64,000 nucleotides of DNA from Chitinophagaceae bacterium (GTDB lineage: Bacteria; Bacteroidota; Bacteroidia; Chitinophagales; Chitinophagaceae): positions 1-64,000 of the forward strand of contig JAHBTJ010000020.1 in the NCBI GenBank assembly GCA_019638595.1, in the 5' to 3' direction. Every line of letters begins with the position of its first letter. Position 1 is the first letter of the stretch. The notes beneath the pieces are model-generated. The model did no database searches. It had not been told where the DNA came from and was given only the letters and a program-made list of their open reading frames with translations. Of the stretch, positions 15,842-23,692 are shown piece by piece. The translations under genes and the position numbers were made by a program.

Positions 15842-16027
15842 AGATTTTAATTGCGGTGTGTTTTATTTCACTACCGGTTGGTGTCCTCATCATAGTCAAC
15901 TTAAGGTGTTGGTACGTGAGACACGTACCAGGGCGATCGCCCCGGCATGTGTCTCCACGTGCCGGAAAGTTGCAGATGAAGCAAAAATTTGTAATACACC
16001 CGCCCAGTCAGATTTTAATTGCGGTGT
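15842..16027. repeat. Hairpin-pair element (copy 2) bounded by 18-bp direct repeats
   Basis: The 18-mer AGATTTTAATTGCGGTGT occurs at 15842-15859 and 16010-16027. Between the copies lie three palindromes: GGTACGTG/CACGTACC (15911-15929), GGGCGATCGCCC (15931-15942) and CCGGCATGTG/CACGTGCCGG (15942-15965, loop TCTC). The first and third are near-inverted copies of one motif, and they share the GTGG(R)GAYAC-like core and the TCTC loop with the element at 1432-1543. The remaining intergenic DNA codes for nothing. Confidence 0.7.
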
Positions 16028-16033
16028 ATTTTG

Positions 16034-16657
16034 TTATCGCCGTGGTTTAAACACCTTATTAATGGCTTCAGTACGGTTTTGAACATGAAGCTTCTCATAG
16101 ATGTGATGTATATGCTGGCGAACTGTACCGAGGGAAATGAACAGCTTACCGGCAATCTCTTTATACAGAAATCCTTTGGCTAATAATTCAAGTATTTCAA
16201 TTTCTCTTGCCGAAAGCACTTCCGGTGCAGAGGTTGAGTGAAAAGAGCTTACTATCTTACGGGCAATAGACAGGCTCATTGGCGCTCCTCCTTCATAAAG
16301 CTCGCGCAACGAAGAGATAATTTTATCCGGGGAAGCTTCTTTTAGCAAATAACCACTGGCACCCGCAGCAAGGGCATCAAATACCTGGTCGCTATCCTCA
16401 TAAACGGTAAAGATCATGAACTGCATAGTGCTATACCGCGGCTTTAGCTTGCGGATACACTCAATGCCTGTCTGATGCGGCAGGCCAATATCCATAATTA
16501 CAATATCGGGGGCATCCTGCGGCAGATGGATCAACGCGTCTTCCGCATTGCCGTAATCGGAAACACATTCAAACCCTTTCGTTTGATTCACCAGAAAACG
16601 TAATCCGTTCCTGACCTCAGCCAGGTCTTCCACTATGCTAATGCGGATGGTTTCCAT
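16034..16657 (-). CDS. LuxR/NarL-family response regulator
   Basis: The 207-aa two-domain regulator has an N-terminal receiver with acidic VEDLAE, the phospho-acceptor Asp in DIVIMDIGLPHQTG, Thr in MIFTVYED and Lys in GYLLKEASPDK. A C-terminal LuxR HTH follows: LSAREIEILELLAKGFLYKEIA through GTVRQHIHHIYEKL. ATG 16657 (METIRISIVED) fits the family; an in-frame start at 16699 adds 14 residues. It is divergent from a histidine kinase of the matching NarX-like class, 173 nt apart, which is almost certainly its partner. The regulated genes are unknown. Confidence 0.93.
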   Translation of the reverse strand: METIRISIVEDLAEVRNGLRFLVNQTKGFECVSDYGNAEDALIHLPQDAPDIVIMDIGLPHQTGIECIRKLKPRYSTMQFMIFTVYEDSDQVFDALAAGASGYLLKEASPDKIISSLRELYEGGAPMSLSIARKIVSSFHSTSAPEVLSAREIEILELLAKGFLYKEIAGKLFISLGTVRQHIHHIYEKLHVQNRTEAINKVFKPRR

Positions 16658-16830
16658 ATTGTAAAAATGCCACATATTGAACAATTTTCCATATAACAAA
16701 AGTTATTATGACATATTTGTAATAACTTTTACAGGCTGGATAATGTAAACCTGATAAATAATTGGTTAAGATGGTTTTTGAATGAATGGTAAACACCCCC
16801 GATATTTCACGAAAAAACTTTAACCGGAAG

Positions 16831-18798
16831 ATGAATAAAAACACTGACAGGAGCTACGTCTGCCGAACCCTGCTGTTGCTGCTGCTGTTGATGGCGACCC
16901 GCCCTTTTTTTGCACAGCATATTCCGGGATCAGGTAAAGACAGCCTGCGTGCCGCGTTATCCCTGTTGCCACGGGATACAGCAAAGGTTGCTGCATTCAT
17001 AAAACTCGGGCAACAATATGAATACAATTCTCCTGATTCGGCTATCTTCTATTATAACCAGGCACGGGATCTCAGCCTGGAACTGGATTACCCGGAAGGC
17101 ATTGTAAAATATGCAAGCAATATTACCGGTATATGGAATATGCAGGGCCAGTTTGATTCATCACTGCAATTGAATTTACGGGCGGTTTCGCTTTGTGAAG
17201 AACATCAGCTCAGCGATAAGCTGCTATTCATCAGCCTTACCAATACGGGAGCTGTTTATCAATACCAGGATGATCATCAAAATGCGATCGCCTGTTATCT
17301 TAAAGCGCTGGCTTTATTGAAACAAAGCGACCAGTTTGAATGGCTGTCGAATATAACCGGGAATCTATCAGGGATATACGTCAGCTTACGGCAGCCTGAT
17401 AAAGCGATAGATTATGCTCTGCAGTCTGTTGAGTATGCCGGGAAAAGTAAGAGCGATCACGCTGTTGGTTCGGCGCTGGGTAACCTGGGCGTGGCATATC
17501 AGTTATCCAAATCCTGGCAAAAGGCGCTGGAGTGCCAGCAGAAAAGTTATGAGACAGGTCTGAAGATCAATAACAGCGTGATGCAATTAAATGCGCTGTT
17601 GAATATGGGCGACATACTTATGCGGATGAATGCAGCGCCCGAAAGGTATATTGATATTTATAAAAAAACGCTATCTCTTGCTCGTTCACTGGATGATACG
17701 GAAGACAGTTGTTTGGCTTTATACGGCATAGCGTACGGCAAATTTTTCAAAAAAGAATACAGAACGGCTGAGACGTTGGCGCTGCAAGCCCTGGATATTG
17801 CAGCTCAAAATAATTTCAGCGATAATAAGCGGCATTTATATTTACTGTTAAAAGATATATCCAATGCTACCGGCAGGCATGGTCTTGCAATGAAATACGA
17901 TTTGCTGGAAGACTCGGTTGCTGCTTTGTTAAATAATGAAGTGCTTCAAAAAAATATCCAGGAGCTTGATAAAAAATATGAAACACAGAAAAAGCAGGCG
18001 GAGCTTCTGCAGCGGGATCTTACTATTGAAAAAGTCAATCGCCAAACCACCCGGCAGCGCAGTTGGTTAATAATTACTTCCTCGGGGGTATTGCTTTTAT
18101 TGGTGATGCTCCTGGGAGGGTATTTGTTTTATCGCCAGCGCCAGCAGTTGAGCAAAAAAAAGCTGGAAGGATTGAAGGCTTCGCAAAAGAATCTCCGCCT
18201 GGAGGCCATGCTGGAAGGGCAAAGGGAAGAAAGGCGGCGGATAGCCGGTGAGATGCACGATGATATCAGCTCAGGGTTAACTTCCATGCTTTTTCTCAGC
18301 CGCTCGCTTCCCGGTACAGATGAAACCGCGGCGAAGCTTATGCGGAATGCACAAAGCCTGATAAAAAAAATGAATGAAATTATATGGGCTATGAGCCCCG
18401 AGCAGGATACTCTTGACAGCCTGATCGCTTACACCCGGCTGCATGTGGTTGAAATGCTCGACAATGCCGGCATAGATTATACATTTACGGTTGCCGATCC
18501 TTTACCTGCGTTATCTCTGAGGCAGGAATTACGGCGCAATATTTACCTCGTTATAAAAGAAGCGGTACATAATATTATCCGGCATGCCGATGCCAGTCAT
18601 GTTGATATAAACATTCAGGCAGAAAAAGAATTAACCATTATGATACAGGATGATGGAAAAGGGTTTGATTCCATACAAGTACAGGGTTTGGGAAATGGTA
18701 TAAGAAATATGCAAAGCAGAATGGCTGCTATCGGGGGCACATTAATTATTAGTCCTGGTAAAGGCACAAGCGTAACGATGGATATTCCTCTTTTTTAA
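16831..18798 (+). CDS. TPR-containing sensor histidine kinase (HisKA_3 type)
   Basis: About 655 aa. A signal peptide (CRTLLLLLLLMATRPFFAQ) is followed by a periplasmic TPR region of roughly six repeats (for example DSAIFYYNQARDLSLELDY), a coiled coil, one membrane helix (WLIITSSGVLLLLVMLLGG), the HisKA_3 dimerisation helix with phospho-His in GEMHDDISSGL, and an HATPase domain (EAVHNIIRHADASH, DDGKGFD, GNGIRNM). ATG 16831 (MNKNTDRS) gives a clean signal peptide; ATG 16786 would add 15 residues. It is divergent from the LuxR-type regulator, forming a two-component pair. The TPRs suggest sensing by protein contact. Confidence 0.92.
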   Translation: MNKNTDRSYVCRTLLLLLLLMATRPFFAQHIPGSGKDSLRAALSLLPRDTAKVAAFIKLGQQYEYNSPDSAIFYYNQARDLSLELDYPEGIVKYASNITGIWNMQGQFDSSLQLNLRAVSLCEEHQLSDKLLFISLTNTGAVYQYQDDHQNAIACYLKALALLKQSDQFEWLSNITGNLSGIYVSLRQPDKAIDYALQSVEYAGKSKSDHAVGSALGNLGVAYQLSKSWQKALECQQKSYETGLKINNSVMQLNALLNMGDILMRMNAAPERYIDIYKKTLSLARSLDDTEDSCLALYGIAYGKFFKKEYRTAETLALQALDIAAQNNFSDNKRHLYLLLKDISNATGRHGLAMKYDLLEDSVAALLNNEVLQKNIQELDKKYETQKKQAELLQRDLTIEKVNRQTTRQRSWLIITSSGVLLLLVMLLGGYLFYRQRQQLSKKKLEGLKASQKNLRLEAMLEGQREERRRIAGEMHDDISSGLTSMLFLSRSLPGTDETAAKLMRNAQSLIKKMNEIIWAMSPEQDTLDSLIAYTRLHVVEMLDNAGIDYTFTVADPLPALSLRQELRRNIYLVIKEAVHNIIRHADASHVDINIQAEKELTIMIQDDGKGFDSIQVQGLGNGIRNMQSRMAAIGGTLIISPGKGTSVTMDIPLF

Positions 18799-18809
18799 GA
18801 AAAGATTGA

Positions 18810-19106
18810 TTAAACTTTAGTATTTATTCTTTTTATAGATTTCAATACCAATGCTTTATTCAGCGTTTCCCGTTCTATGTCAAAATCGTCTTGTAATCCT
18901 AACCAAAACTTTGCAGAGTTCCCAAAATATTTGCTGAACCTTAAAGCAGTATCAGCAGTAATTCGCCTGTTGCCTTTTATAATTTCAGAAATTCTTGTTT
19001 GAGGGATTTCTATATCCTTAGCAAGTTTATAAGCCGAAATACTCAATGGTGATAAGAACTCTTCGGAAAGAATTTCTCCGGGATGAATATTTTTAAGTCT
19101 TGCCAT
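18810..19106 (-). CDS. higA: HigA-type antitoxin
   Basis: The 98-aa protein of the HigA/VapI addiction-antidote family. IHPGEILSEEFL at the start is the family signature, followed by an HTH (SAYKLAKDIEIPQTRISEIIK) and NRRITADTALRFSKYFG. It would neutralise the HigB toxin and repress the operon. It follows higB by 10 nt, the usual toxin-first higBA order. It lies at the start of the AT-rich small-gene patch (18.8-23.5 kb), convergent with the histidine kinase. Confidence 0.92.
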   Translation of the reverse strand: MARLKNIHPGEILSEEFLSPLSISAYKLAKDIEIPQTRISEIIKGNRRITADTALRFSKYFGNSAKFWLGLQDDFDIERETLNKALVLKSIKRINTKV

Positions 19107-19116
19107 TTTTAATCAT

Positions 19117-19398
19117 TTAATGATAATCGGTTATTTCAACTTTATATGCATTTCCTGCTGACCATTGAAAAATTATTCTCCATTGGTCATTGGCGCGAAT
19201 ACTATAAAAGTCTTTTAAATTTCCTGACAGCTTTTCAAGCCTGTTGGATGGTGGTATTTTAAGATCAGCTAAATCTACTGAGTTATTAAGCATTCTGAGC
19301 TTTCGCCTGCCAATGCGTTGAATTTCATTGGGCAACTTCTTAACCCTGATGCCATTCCAAACTTTTTGCGTATCAGAACTTCCAAATGAAATGATCAT
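19117..19398 (-). CDS. higB: HigB-type (RelE superfamily) mRNA-interferase toxin
   Basis: The 93-aa protein begins MIISFGSSDTQKVWNG and contains RKLRMLNNSVDLADLKIPPSNRLEKLSG and DQWRIIFQW, the HigB/RelE core in which basic residues cleave ribosome-bound mRNA. ATG 19398 matches family N-termini; an in-frame start at 19425 adds nine residues. The antitoxin gene lies 10 nt downstream. Pairs of this kind often travel in mobile arrays, where they stabilise them. Confidence 0.9.
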   Translation of the reverse strand: MIISFGSSDTQKVWNGIRVKKLPNEIQRIGRRKLRMLNNSVDLADLKIPPSNRLEKLSGNLKDFYSIRANDQWRIIFQWSAGNAYKVEITDYH

Positions 19399-19590
19399 AC
19401 TTCTGTTCAGCGTTACTAACGCCAAAGGTAAGTATTTTTAGGCAATAATGTAAATTTCTCCTGTACGATGATGACTCCATACTTAACCGTCATTTCGATC
19501 CCGCTCTCATCCTGTATTGAATTATACACATATTGCGGCGGGTGAGAACTATCCTCACCGAAGGTAAATCCGTTGGGCTGAAGTGCAGGT

Positions 19591-19716
19591 GTAGAGCATT
19601 TGTACAAAAGCCTAACACTTTTTCTTTACCGGCACAAGCTAGACGCTTGCACCTGGCTCCTAACTATTTTTTAAATGTTTTATATTCATTAGTTAATATG
19701 CTTGCACCTGTTAGGT
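19591..19716. repeat. Dispersed repeat, copy 1, with attC-like core heptamers
   Basis: Positions 19591-19710 match 20669-20782 in the same orientation over about 115 bp with a few indels (shared: AGAGCATTTGTACAAAAGCC, TAACTATTTTTTA, CATTAGTTAATAT, CTTGCACCTG). On + the core reads GCCTAAC, then an inner hairpin GGCACAAGC TAGAC GCTTGCACC, then GTTAGGT (about 19710-19716). RYYYAAC...GTTRRRY with an internal hairpin is the layout of integron attC sites. It lies just past the stop of the lipoprotein gene at 19748. The rest of 19399-19747 holds nothing else recognisable. Confidence 0.6.
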
Positions 19717-19747
19717 AGAGTAGCAAACCCGCTGTTGGCTGTTCGTG

Positions 19748-20449
19748 CTATTGCCTGAATGAAGCAATGAGTTTTCTTGTTGTAATTTTTAGAAACTCTT
19801 CCATTGTATTTATTTCAACTGTTTCTCTTAATATTGGCTTTCGTGATCTTCTCTTTCCTGTAAATTTGAAAGTTGTCAGTTCGCAACCGCCTGGGCAGGG
19901 TTTATAATTGAATTTATATGTTCCGGCAATTTCATTATTGCGAACAAGTATTACTTTGTATTCAATCGAAGCACCTTTTTCTTTATAGTCTATATTGCCA
20001 ATTGTTTCAGTTTCTTTTTTAGGCGTAACGGTTATTATTTTATTAGTAGTGTACAGAACGGAAAGGTCTATATTTACAACTTCTAAAATTATATCAGTAT
20101 TAGTTAACTCTTTTATTTTAGAATAGTCGGTTGTGGCAGATTTGCTCAATAATTCATTAAATAAACCTCTGTCTCTAACACTAAAATTTTCTTTCATTAA
20201 TTCTTTTTCAATCGTATTATACAACACGTCGTTATTCTTATTAATGCTTGTGCTACTTGTAGCCTTATCGTTATTATTGGGTACTCGCAAAACAATGTTG
20301 GGGTTTTGATTTGACTTAAAAAACTCTTTAAGATTTAAATTGACATAGGTCTCGTCTGGAATTGTTGGAAATTTAATAATTTTCTTTCCTGAAGAACAAC
20401 TTGTGATTAATGTAGCAATAAATACCGTTGCAATAAAAATTCCTTTCAT
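19748..20449 (-). CDS. Putative lipoprotein, possibly CsgG-like
   Basis: The 233-aa protein has a lipoprotein signal peptide with lipobox ITSC (MKGIFIATVFIATLITSC), so it is probably membrane-anchored. The stretch IEKELMKENFSVRDRGLFNELLS followed by KELTNTDIILEVVNID resembles the CsgG/LpoB-type fold, where a helix precedes the V.eR phrase and a later strand reads 'gaD.ii.g'. This is a weak visual match, not a family call. Ser/Asn/Lys-rich, AT-rich codons differ from the flanking chromosome. It is bounded on both sides by copies of the dispersed repeat. Confidence 0.7.
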   Translation of the reverse strand: MKGIFIATVFIATLITSCSSGKKIIKFPTIPDETYVNLNLKEFFKSNQNPNIVLRVPNNNDKATSSTSINKNNDVLYNTIEKELMKENFSVRDRGLFNELLSKSATTDYSKIKELTNTDIILEVVNIDLSVLYTTNKIITVTPKKETETIGNIDYKEKGASIEYKVILVRNNEIAGTYKFNYKPCPGGCELTTFKFTGKRRSRKPILRETVEINTMEEFLKITTRKLIASFRQ

Positions 20450-20668
20450 TTTACTTTATTTTTATGTTTATGTTTATTCAAATGTTTGAATATGAGGACT
20501 GCCAAACATGACAGCCAATAAGGGTATACTGTGCTTTTTCTGCTTTTCACTGCGCAGGTTGTATTAATATAGCAGATTCTCAAACTCGTGTTATTAATAC
20601 GCTATCCACTTTAACTAAACTGCATATCATCGGGAGGGGTGAGAAATCTGTTGGGCAGTAGTGCTGAC

Positions 20669-20782
20669 GTAGAGCATTTGTACAAAAGCCTAACAGTTTT
20701 TCTTTACCGAAACAAGCGAGACGCTTGGCTCCTAACTATTTTTTACAAGTTTTATATCCATTAGTTAATATACTTGCACCTG
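20669..20782. repeat. Dispersed repeat, copy 2
   Basis: Same orientation as copy 1 at 19591. It contains GCCTAAC and, just before, TGTTGGGCAGTAGTGCTGA, which corresponds to CGTTGGGCTGAAGTGCAGG before copy 1; both include a GTTRRRY heptamer. The inner hairpin is shortened to CAAGCGAGACGCTTG. The distal GTTRRRY is missing; a G-run takes its place. It lies 30 nt beyond the stop of the gene at 20813. The remaining 20450-20668 shows nothing coding. Confidence 0.6.
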
Positions 20783-20812
20783 TGGGGGGGGATAAGGAAT
20801 TATCACTTCCAA

Positions 20813-21136
20813 TTACTCGATAATGGTTTTGCCTAATTCTTCAAACTCATATTTTACTTCTTCCATAACTTTACAAAAACCGCTGAAATCTTTACTATTC
20901 CATAGTTTTTTATCAAGAACAATCAATTTTTCTTTTGCTTCCTCATTTTCAATAGCAGTTTTCATGATAGCAGTTGAAAGGGCAAACTTTGCTTCGTGTC
21001 CTTCCCTGTTTTGGAGATCGTTTCTTAATAACCTAAAGGTATCGGCATCTCCTAACTGGAAGGGATCTGTTCTTCTGAATCCATTACCCCAAGCACTTAA
21101 AACTAAATTTTCAAATAACATAGCTTGATCGGTCAT
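20813..21136 (-). CDS. Hypothetical cytoplasmic protein, 107 aa
   Basis: I do not recognise this family. From ATG 21136 it reads MTDQAMLFENLVLSAWGNG and continues helical and acidic to EEVKYEFEELGKTIIE. No signal peptide or membrane segment. An upstream in-frame start (21223) would add 29 hydrophobic residues that do not look native. It is followed within 30 nt by dispersed repeat copy 2, the same gene-then-repeat arrangement as the lipoprotein gene at 19748. Confidence 0.6.
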   Translation of the reverse strand: MTDQAMLFENLVLSAWGNGFRRTDPFQLGDADTFRLLRNDLQNREGHEAKFALSTAIMKTAIENEEAKEKLIVLDKKLWNSKDFSGFCKVMEEVKYEFEELGKTIIE

Positions 21137-21242
21137 AAAATAGAATTTAATGTTACATACTAAATTGATCTGGGCGAGCTTAGTAGAGAATTTAAAACAG
21201 CTTGAAAACAAGCCTAACAACAAAATTCAAAATTATACGCAA

Positions 21243-21680
21243 CTAATATCTCTTAAATGTTACAGTGGTTACATATGTTACTCCATTATATGAATCTGAT
21301 CCTTCGTAGCTAAATTGATTACAATTAAAAGACGTTATTTTCACAACGCCACCACCGCCACTTGAAAAGTGAAGATCATTGCCAGAAAGGCTCCATGATT
21401 CAACGTTAATATCAAATCCGTCACATTGAATACCTATATCCTTTACATACAAATATCCATTAGGCGCGAACGTCCACATATTATCTTTTACACACTCATC
21501 GGCTGTATCAAATTGATTAATCACTTCTCCATTTGATCCTTTAGAAATGACACTGATCATTTGATAATCTCCACTTAATGTGCTCATAGATAGTTCGCAA
21601 GAATCATCAGAAGAACTCTTTTTGCAAGCGCTTAATAAAATGCATATTGCAAAAATTAAAAAAAACAAAGAAAATCTCAT
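21243..21680 (-). CDS. Lipocalin-like lipoprotein
   Basis: The 145-aa protein has a lipoprotein signal MRFSLFFLIFAICILLSAC (lipobox LSAC) followed by KKSSSDD, typical of Bacteroidota surface lipoproteins. The mature part is beta-rich: LSGDYQMISV, WTFAPNGYLYV, WSLSGNDLHFSSGGG and a final TTVTFKRY, the pattern of small lipocalin-like domain proteins. The function is unknown. On the - strand GTTAGGC (21217-21211) follows its stop, matching the heptamer found near the other genes of this patch. Confidence 0.7.
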   Translation of the reverse strand: MRFSLFFLIFAICILLSACKKSSSDDSCELSMSTLSGDYQMISVISKGSNGEVINQFDTADECVKDNMWTFAPNGYLYVKDIGIQCDGFDINVESWSLSGNDLHFSSGGGGVVKITSFNCNQFSYEGSDSYNGVTYVTTVTFKRY

Positions 21681-21713
21681 GGGTTGGCTTTTTAGGTTCT
21701 TAAATATTAAAAC

Positions 21714-21938
21714 TTATATTAACAGTAAAGCATAGCCAAGATTAATGGCAGCACCTAAGATTATATTGTTGCCAGAACTGCCTTTGTCAACAATTTTTAT
21801 AATATTTATTCCATCCACATTGCATGAATATAAATCACCGCTAAATACACTTGCAGAGGCTGTAGCCGTAAAAAATGTCTTTTGTCCATCAAGTGATATA
21901 ATTGGATTCATATCATCTGAAAAAACTACATTACCCAA
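21714..21938 (-). pseudogene. Remnant of a TolB/PD40-like beta-propeller protein
   Basis: The 74-residue frame contains DDMNPIISLDGQKTFFTATA and GDLYSCNVDGINIIKIVDKG, which fit the WD40-like (PD40) propeller blade pattern 'nP.iSpDGk.i.F.a...g..diY..n.DG.ni..lt'. One blade is not enough for a propeller, there is no signal or full domain, and the AT-rich surroundings hold no continuation I could find. I read it as a decayed fragment, though a chance similarity cannot be excluded. Confidence 0.4.
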
Positions 21939-22132
21939 TAGAAATTAGCTGTAAGGGTAAATCGGATTGTGAGCAGGATATGGAAGTGTCGCCAAATGGA
22001 AATTGAATAATAGATACTGATTAATAGTTATGCGAAATTCTGATTTTCAAACACTCTATACAATCAGTTTTAAAGCATTATTATTAGTTTTCATAAAAAA
22101 TTTATTACTTTTAATTATATAATTGTTCAAAA

Positions 22133-22516
22133 ATGGAAAGTATAGATAAAGTGCTCGAAAAATTGAAAACAGCCCGTAAAGAAAAAGGGTTCAGCCACGA
22201 GAACATGGCGGTTGAACTTGATATAAGCCAGGCAGCTTACACGAACATAGAAAAAAATGAATCGAAACTTACCGTGGAGCGGCTGTTGAAAATTTCTGAA
22301 ATTCTGGAAAAACCAGTTTATTATTTCTTTGAAACAAGCCCTAATAATATATACAATCAGCAAAATAGCGAGCAGCCTATTGGTCATATTGACAACCTCT
22401 ACCAGGATAATAAAGATGCTCATGCACGCCTTGCAGAAAGCTATGAGGCTTCCATCAAAAACCTGAAAGAAGAAATTACTTTTTTACGTGGTTTGGTAAA
22501 TTCTAAGGGAAAATAA
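22133..22516 (+). CDS. XRE-family HTH transcriptional regulator
   Basis: The 127-aa protein has an N-terminal Cro/C1-type HTH (ARKEKGFSHENMAVELDISQAAYTNIEKNES, ~15-45) with ERLLKISEILEKPVYYFF after it, then a linker and a C-terminal coiled coil (ARLAESYEASIKNLKEEITFLRGLV). This layout, HTH plus short coiled coil, is common among stand-alone Bacteroidota XRE proteins. It is the only + strand gene between 18.8 and 23.8 kb and may regulate the neighbouring patch. It is convergent with the 56-aa gene. Confidence 0.85.
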   Translation: MESIDKVLEKLKTARKEKGFSHENMAVELDISQAAYTNIEKNESKLTVERLLKISEILEKPVYYFFETSPNNIYNQQNSEQPIGHIDNLYQDNKDAHARLAESYEASIKNLKEEITFLRGLVNSKGK

Positions 22517-22580
22517 GTCCCGTAAACTTTGTACTAATACCCAGACTTTGAATGTTGGAAACCTGGAGGAGCAGAATTGG

Positions 22581-22751
22581 TTATAAAGATCTGAGCATTT
22601 TCATAAAAACGTCAGCTTCTTCTTTTGTTTTAATAGCTTCATTTAAAGAGGTAGTATTGCCTGAAGTCAGCGTAACTTTTATATTTTTCTTGTTACTCCC
22701 TTTAGCTTTGCTACTTAGTTGCTTAATCTTGTATGATATTGTTTCTTTCAT
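22581..22751 (-). CDS. Small protein, 56 aa, paired with the 188-aa gene upstream
   Basis: A clean ATG-to-TAA frame on the - strand encodes a 56-aa Lys/Thr-rich protein starting MKETISYKIKQLSSKAKGSN and ending EEADVFMKMLRSL. The ending phrase, an acidic helix with FMKML, looks like a compact helical tail. It starts 59 nt after the stop of the 188-aa gene on the same strand, consistent with an operon. A + strand frame over the same bases (22552-22770) reads as hydrophobic noise and is rejected. I do not know a function; its size and partner suggest a two-gene module. Confidence 0.6.
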   Translation of the reverse strand: MKETISYKIKQLSSKAKGSNKKNIKVTLTSGNTTSLNEAIKTKEEADVFMKMLRSL

Positions 22752-22810
22752 TTGCTATATGCAAAGTTAACTTTTTTTTCTTTGTACAAAAAGCCGAAAA
22801 TATATTTATT

Positions 22811-23377
22811 TTATTCTTCTTTTACGTTGAAAATGAAATAATTATATAGCCTGTCAGCGCTAATTACCGCATTCTTTTCAATTTTTTGAGGTATTGCTTT
22901 AAGGTCATGACCATCAATAGGGTGTCCACCATCTTCATCCCTTAACTTTCTAAGAACTCTTACATAATAGTTTACACCATAAACATTAAAGAATTGAGAT
23001 AAGTAATCAAAATTATTTTGTATGCATCTGTAATACATATAGGCCCGTGCATTATTAGAGCCATCTATTCCAAGATATTTTTCTTTGTTTTCCGTCAAAA
23101 ATGTTAAAGCTGTAAAAATAATTGTTGAAAAAACTTTTGAATGATCACTATGTTGAAGCTTTATTTTATCATCAATTTTATTGTTATCAACTAGGGGGCC
23201 AAATGCAAGATTGTGAACATCGGGTAAATGTGGATGAACTGTATTACTTATTTGAATCCCCAATGACACAAGACTACCATCTTTTAAAACTGTATTAAAC
23301 CTGCTTAAAGATAAATCATTAGCAAGTGTTTCAATATCATAGCAATCTTCAAGGTTAATTTTTATATTTAAAGCCAT
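22811..23377 (-). CDS. Conserved hypothetical protein, possibly DUF6934 family
   Basis: The 188-aa cytoplasmic protein begins MALNIKINLEDCYDIETLAN. The middle has HSDHSKVFSTIIFTALTFL then GIDGSNNARAYMYYRCIQNN, and it ends DRLYNYFIFNVKEE. The phrase GSNNAR.. followed by YR..I.N and a late 'f.v.G' strand recalls the Bacteroidota DUF6934 proteins, but from memory only. A gene for a 56-aa protein follows after 59 nt. A perfect 15-bp hairpin lies 60 nt upstream of the start. Strong AT bias and small-module layout are consistent with a toxin-antitoxin or accessory cassette, which is inference. Confidence 0.65.
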   Translation of the reverse strand: MALNIKINLEDCYDIETLANDLSLSRFNTVLKDGSLVSLGIQISNTVHPHLPDVHNLAFGPLVDNNKIDDKIKLQHSDHSKVFSTIIFTALTFLTENKEKYLGIDGSNNARAYMYYRCIQNNFDYLSQFFNVYGVNYYVRVLRKLRDEDGGHPIDGHDLKAIPQKIEKNAVISADRLYNYFIFNVKEE

Positions 23378-23436
23378 TCTCTTTTATTTATACGTTGGAC
23401 GTTAGTCGTAGTGTTAGGCGATGTTTTACTTTAGCG

Positions 23437-23471
23437 CTAAATAAAGCTAAACTTATTTTAGCTTTATTTAG
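23437..23471. promoter_or_regulatory. Perfect 15-bp AT-rich hairpin
   Basis: CTAAATAAAGCTAAA (23437-23451) and TTTAGCTTTATTTAG (23457-23471) are perfect complements with a 5-nt loop. It lies upstream of the 188-aa gene on the - strand. There is no T-run to make it a typical terminator, so an operator or a recombination/secondary-structure site is possible. The adjacent + strand sequence has GTTGGAC and GTTAGGC (23393-23420), GTTRRRY heptamers like those in the dispersed repeats. Confidence 0.5.
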
Positions 23472-23692
23472 AAAGTATAGACTACTTACATGAAGCGCCT
23501 CTCGCACCCGGGATAGCTTTTATAAAATTTATTAAAGATATAGTCCCATGCCCAATAGCGCCCCGAACGTACAAGTGAGTGATCCCGATTCGCTTCACTC
23601 ATCGGGACAGGCTCCACAGGCGATGATAGTAGCAATGCAGCCCGTCCCATAAAAAACCTCCTTCTTTTCCACATTTATCCCCAAAAGCTGGC

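Noticed and set aside
15931-15942. GGGCGATCGCCC containing GCGATCGC, the cyanobacterial HIP1 octamer
   Set aside because: A single occurrence inside a palindromic element of a Bacteroidota genome is chance or part of that element, not evidence of cyanobacterial origin.
22552-22770. 72-aa + strand hydrophobic frame
   Set aside because: It overlaps the better-supported 56-aa - strand gene, has no ribosome-binding context and reads as the antisense of a Lys/Thr-rich protein.
23486-23674. 62-aa - strand frame before purL
   Set aside because: Consists of repeat-derived sequence containing the cattcgggac-type palindromes; no domain.
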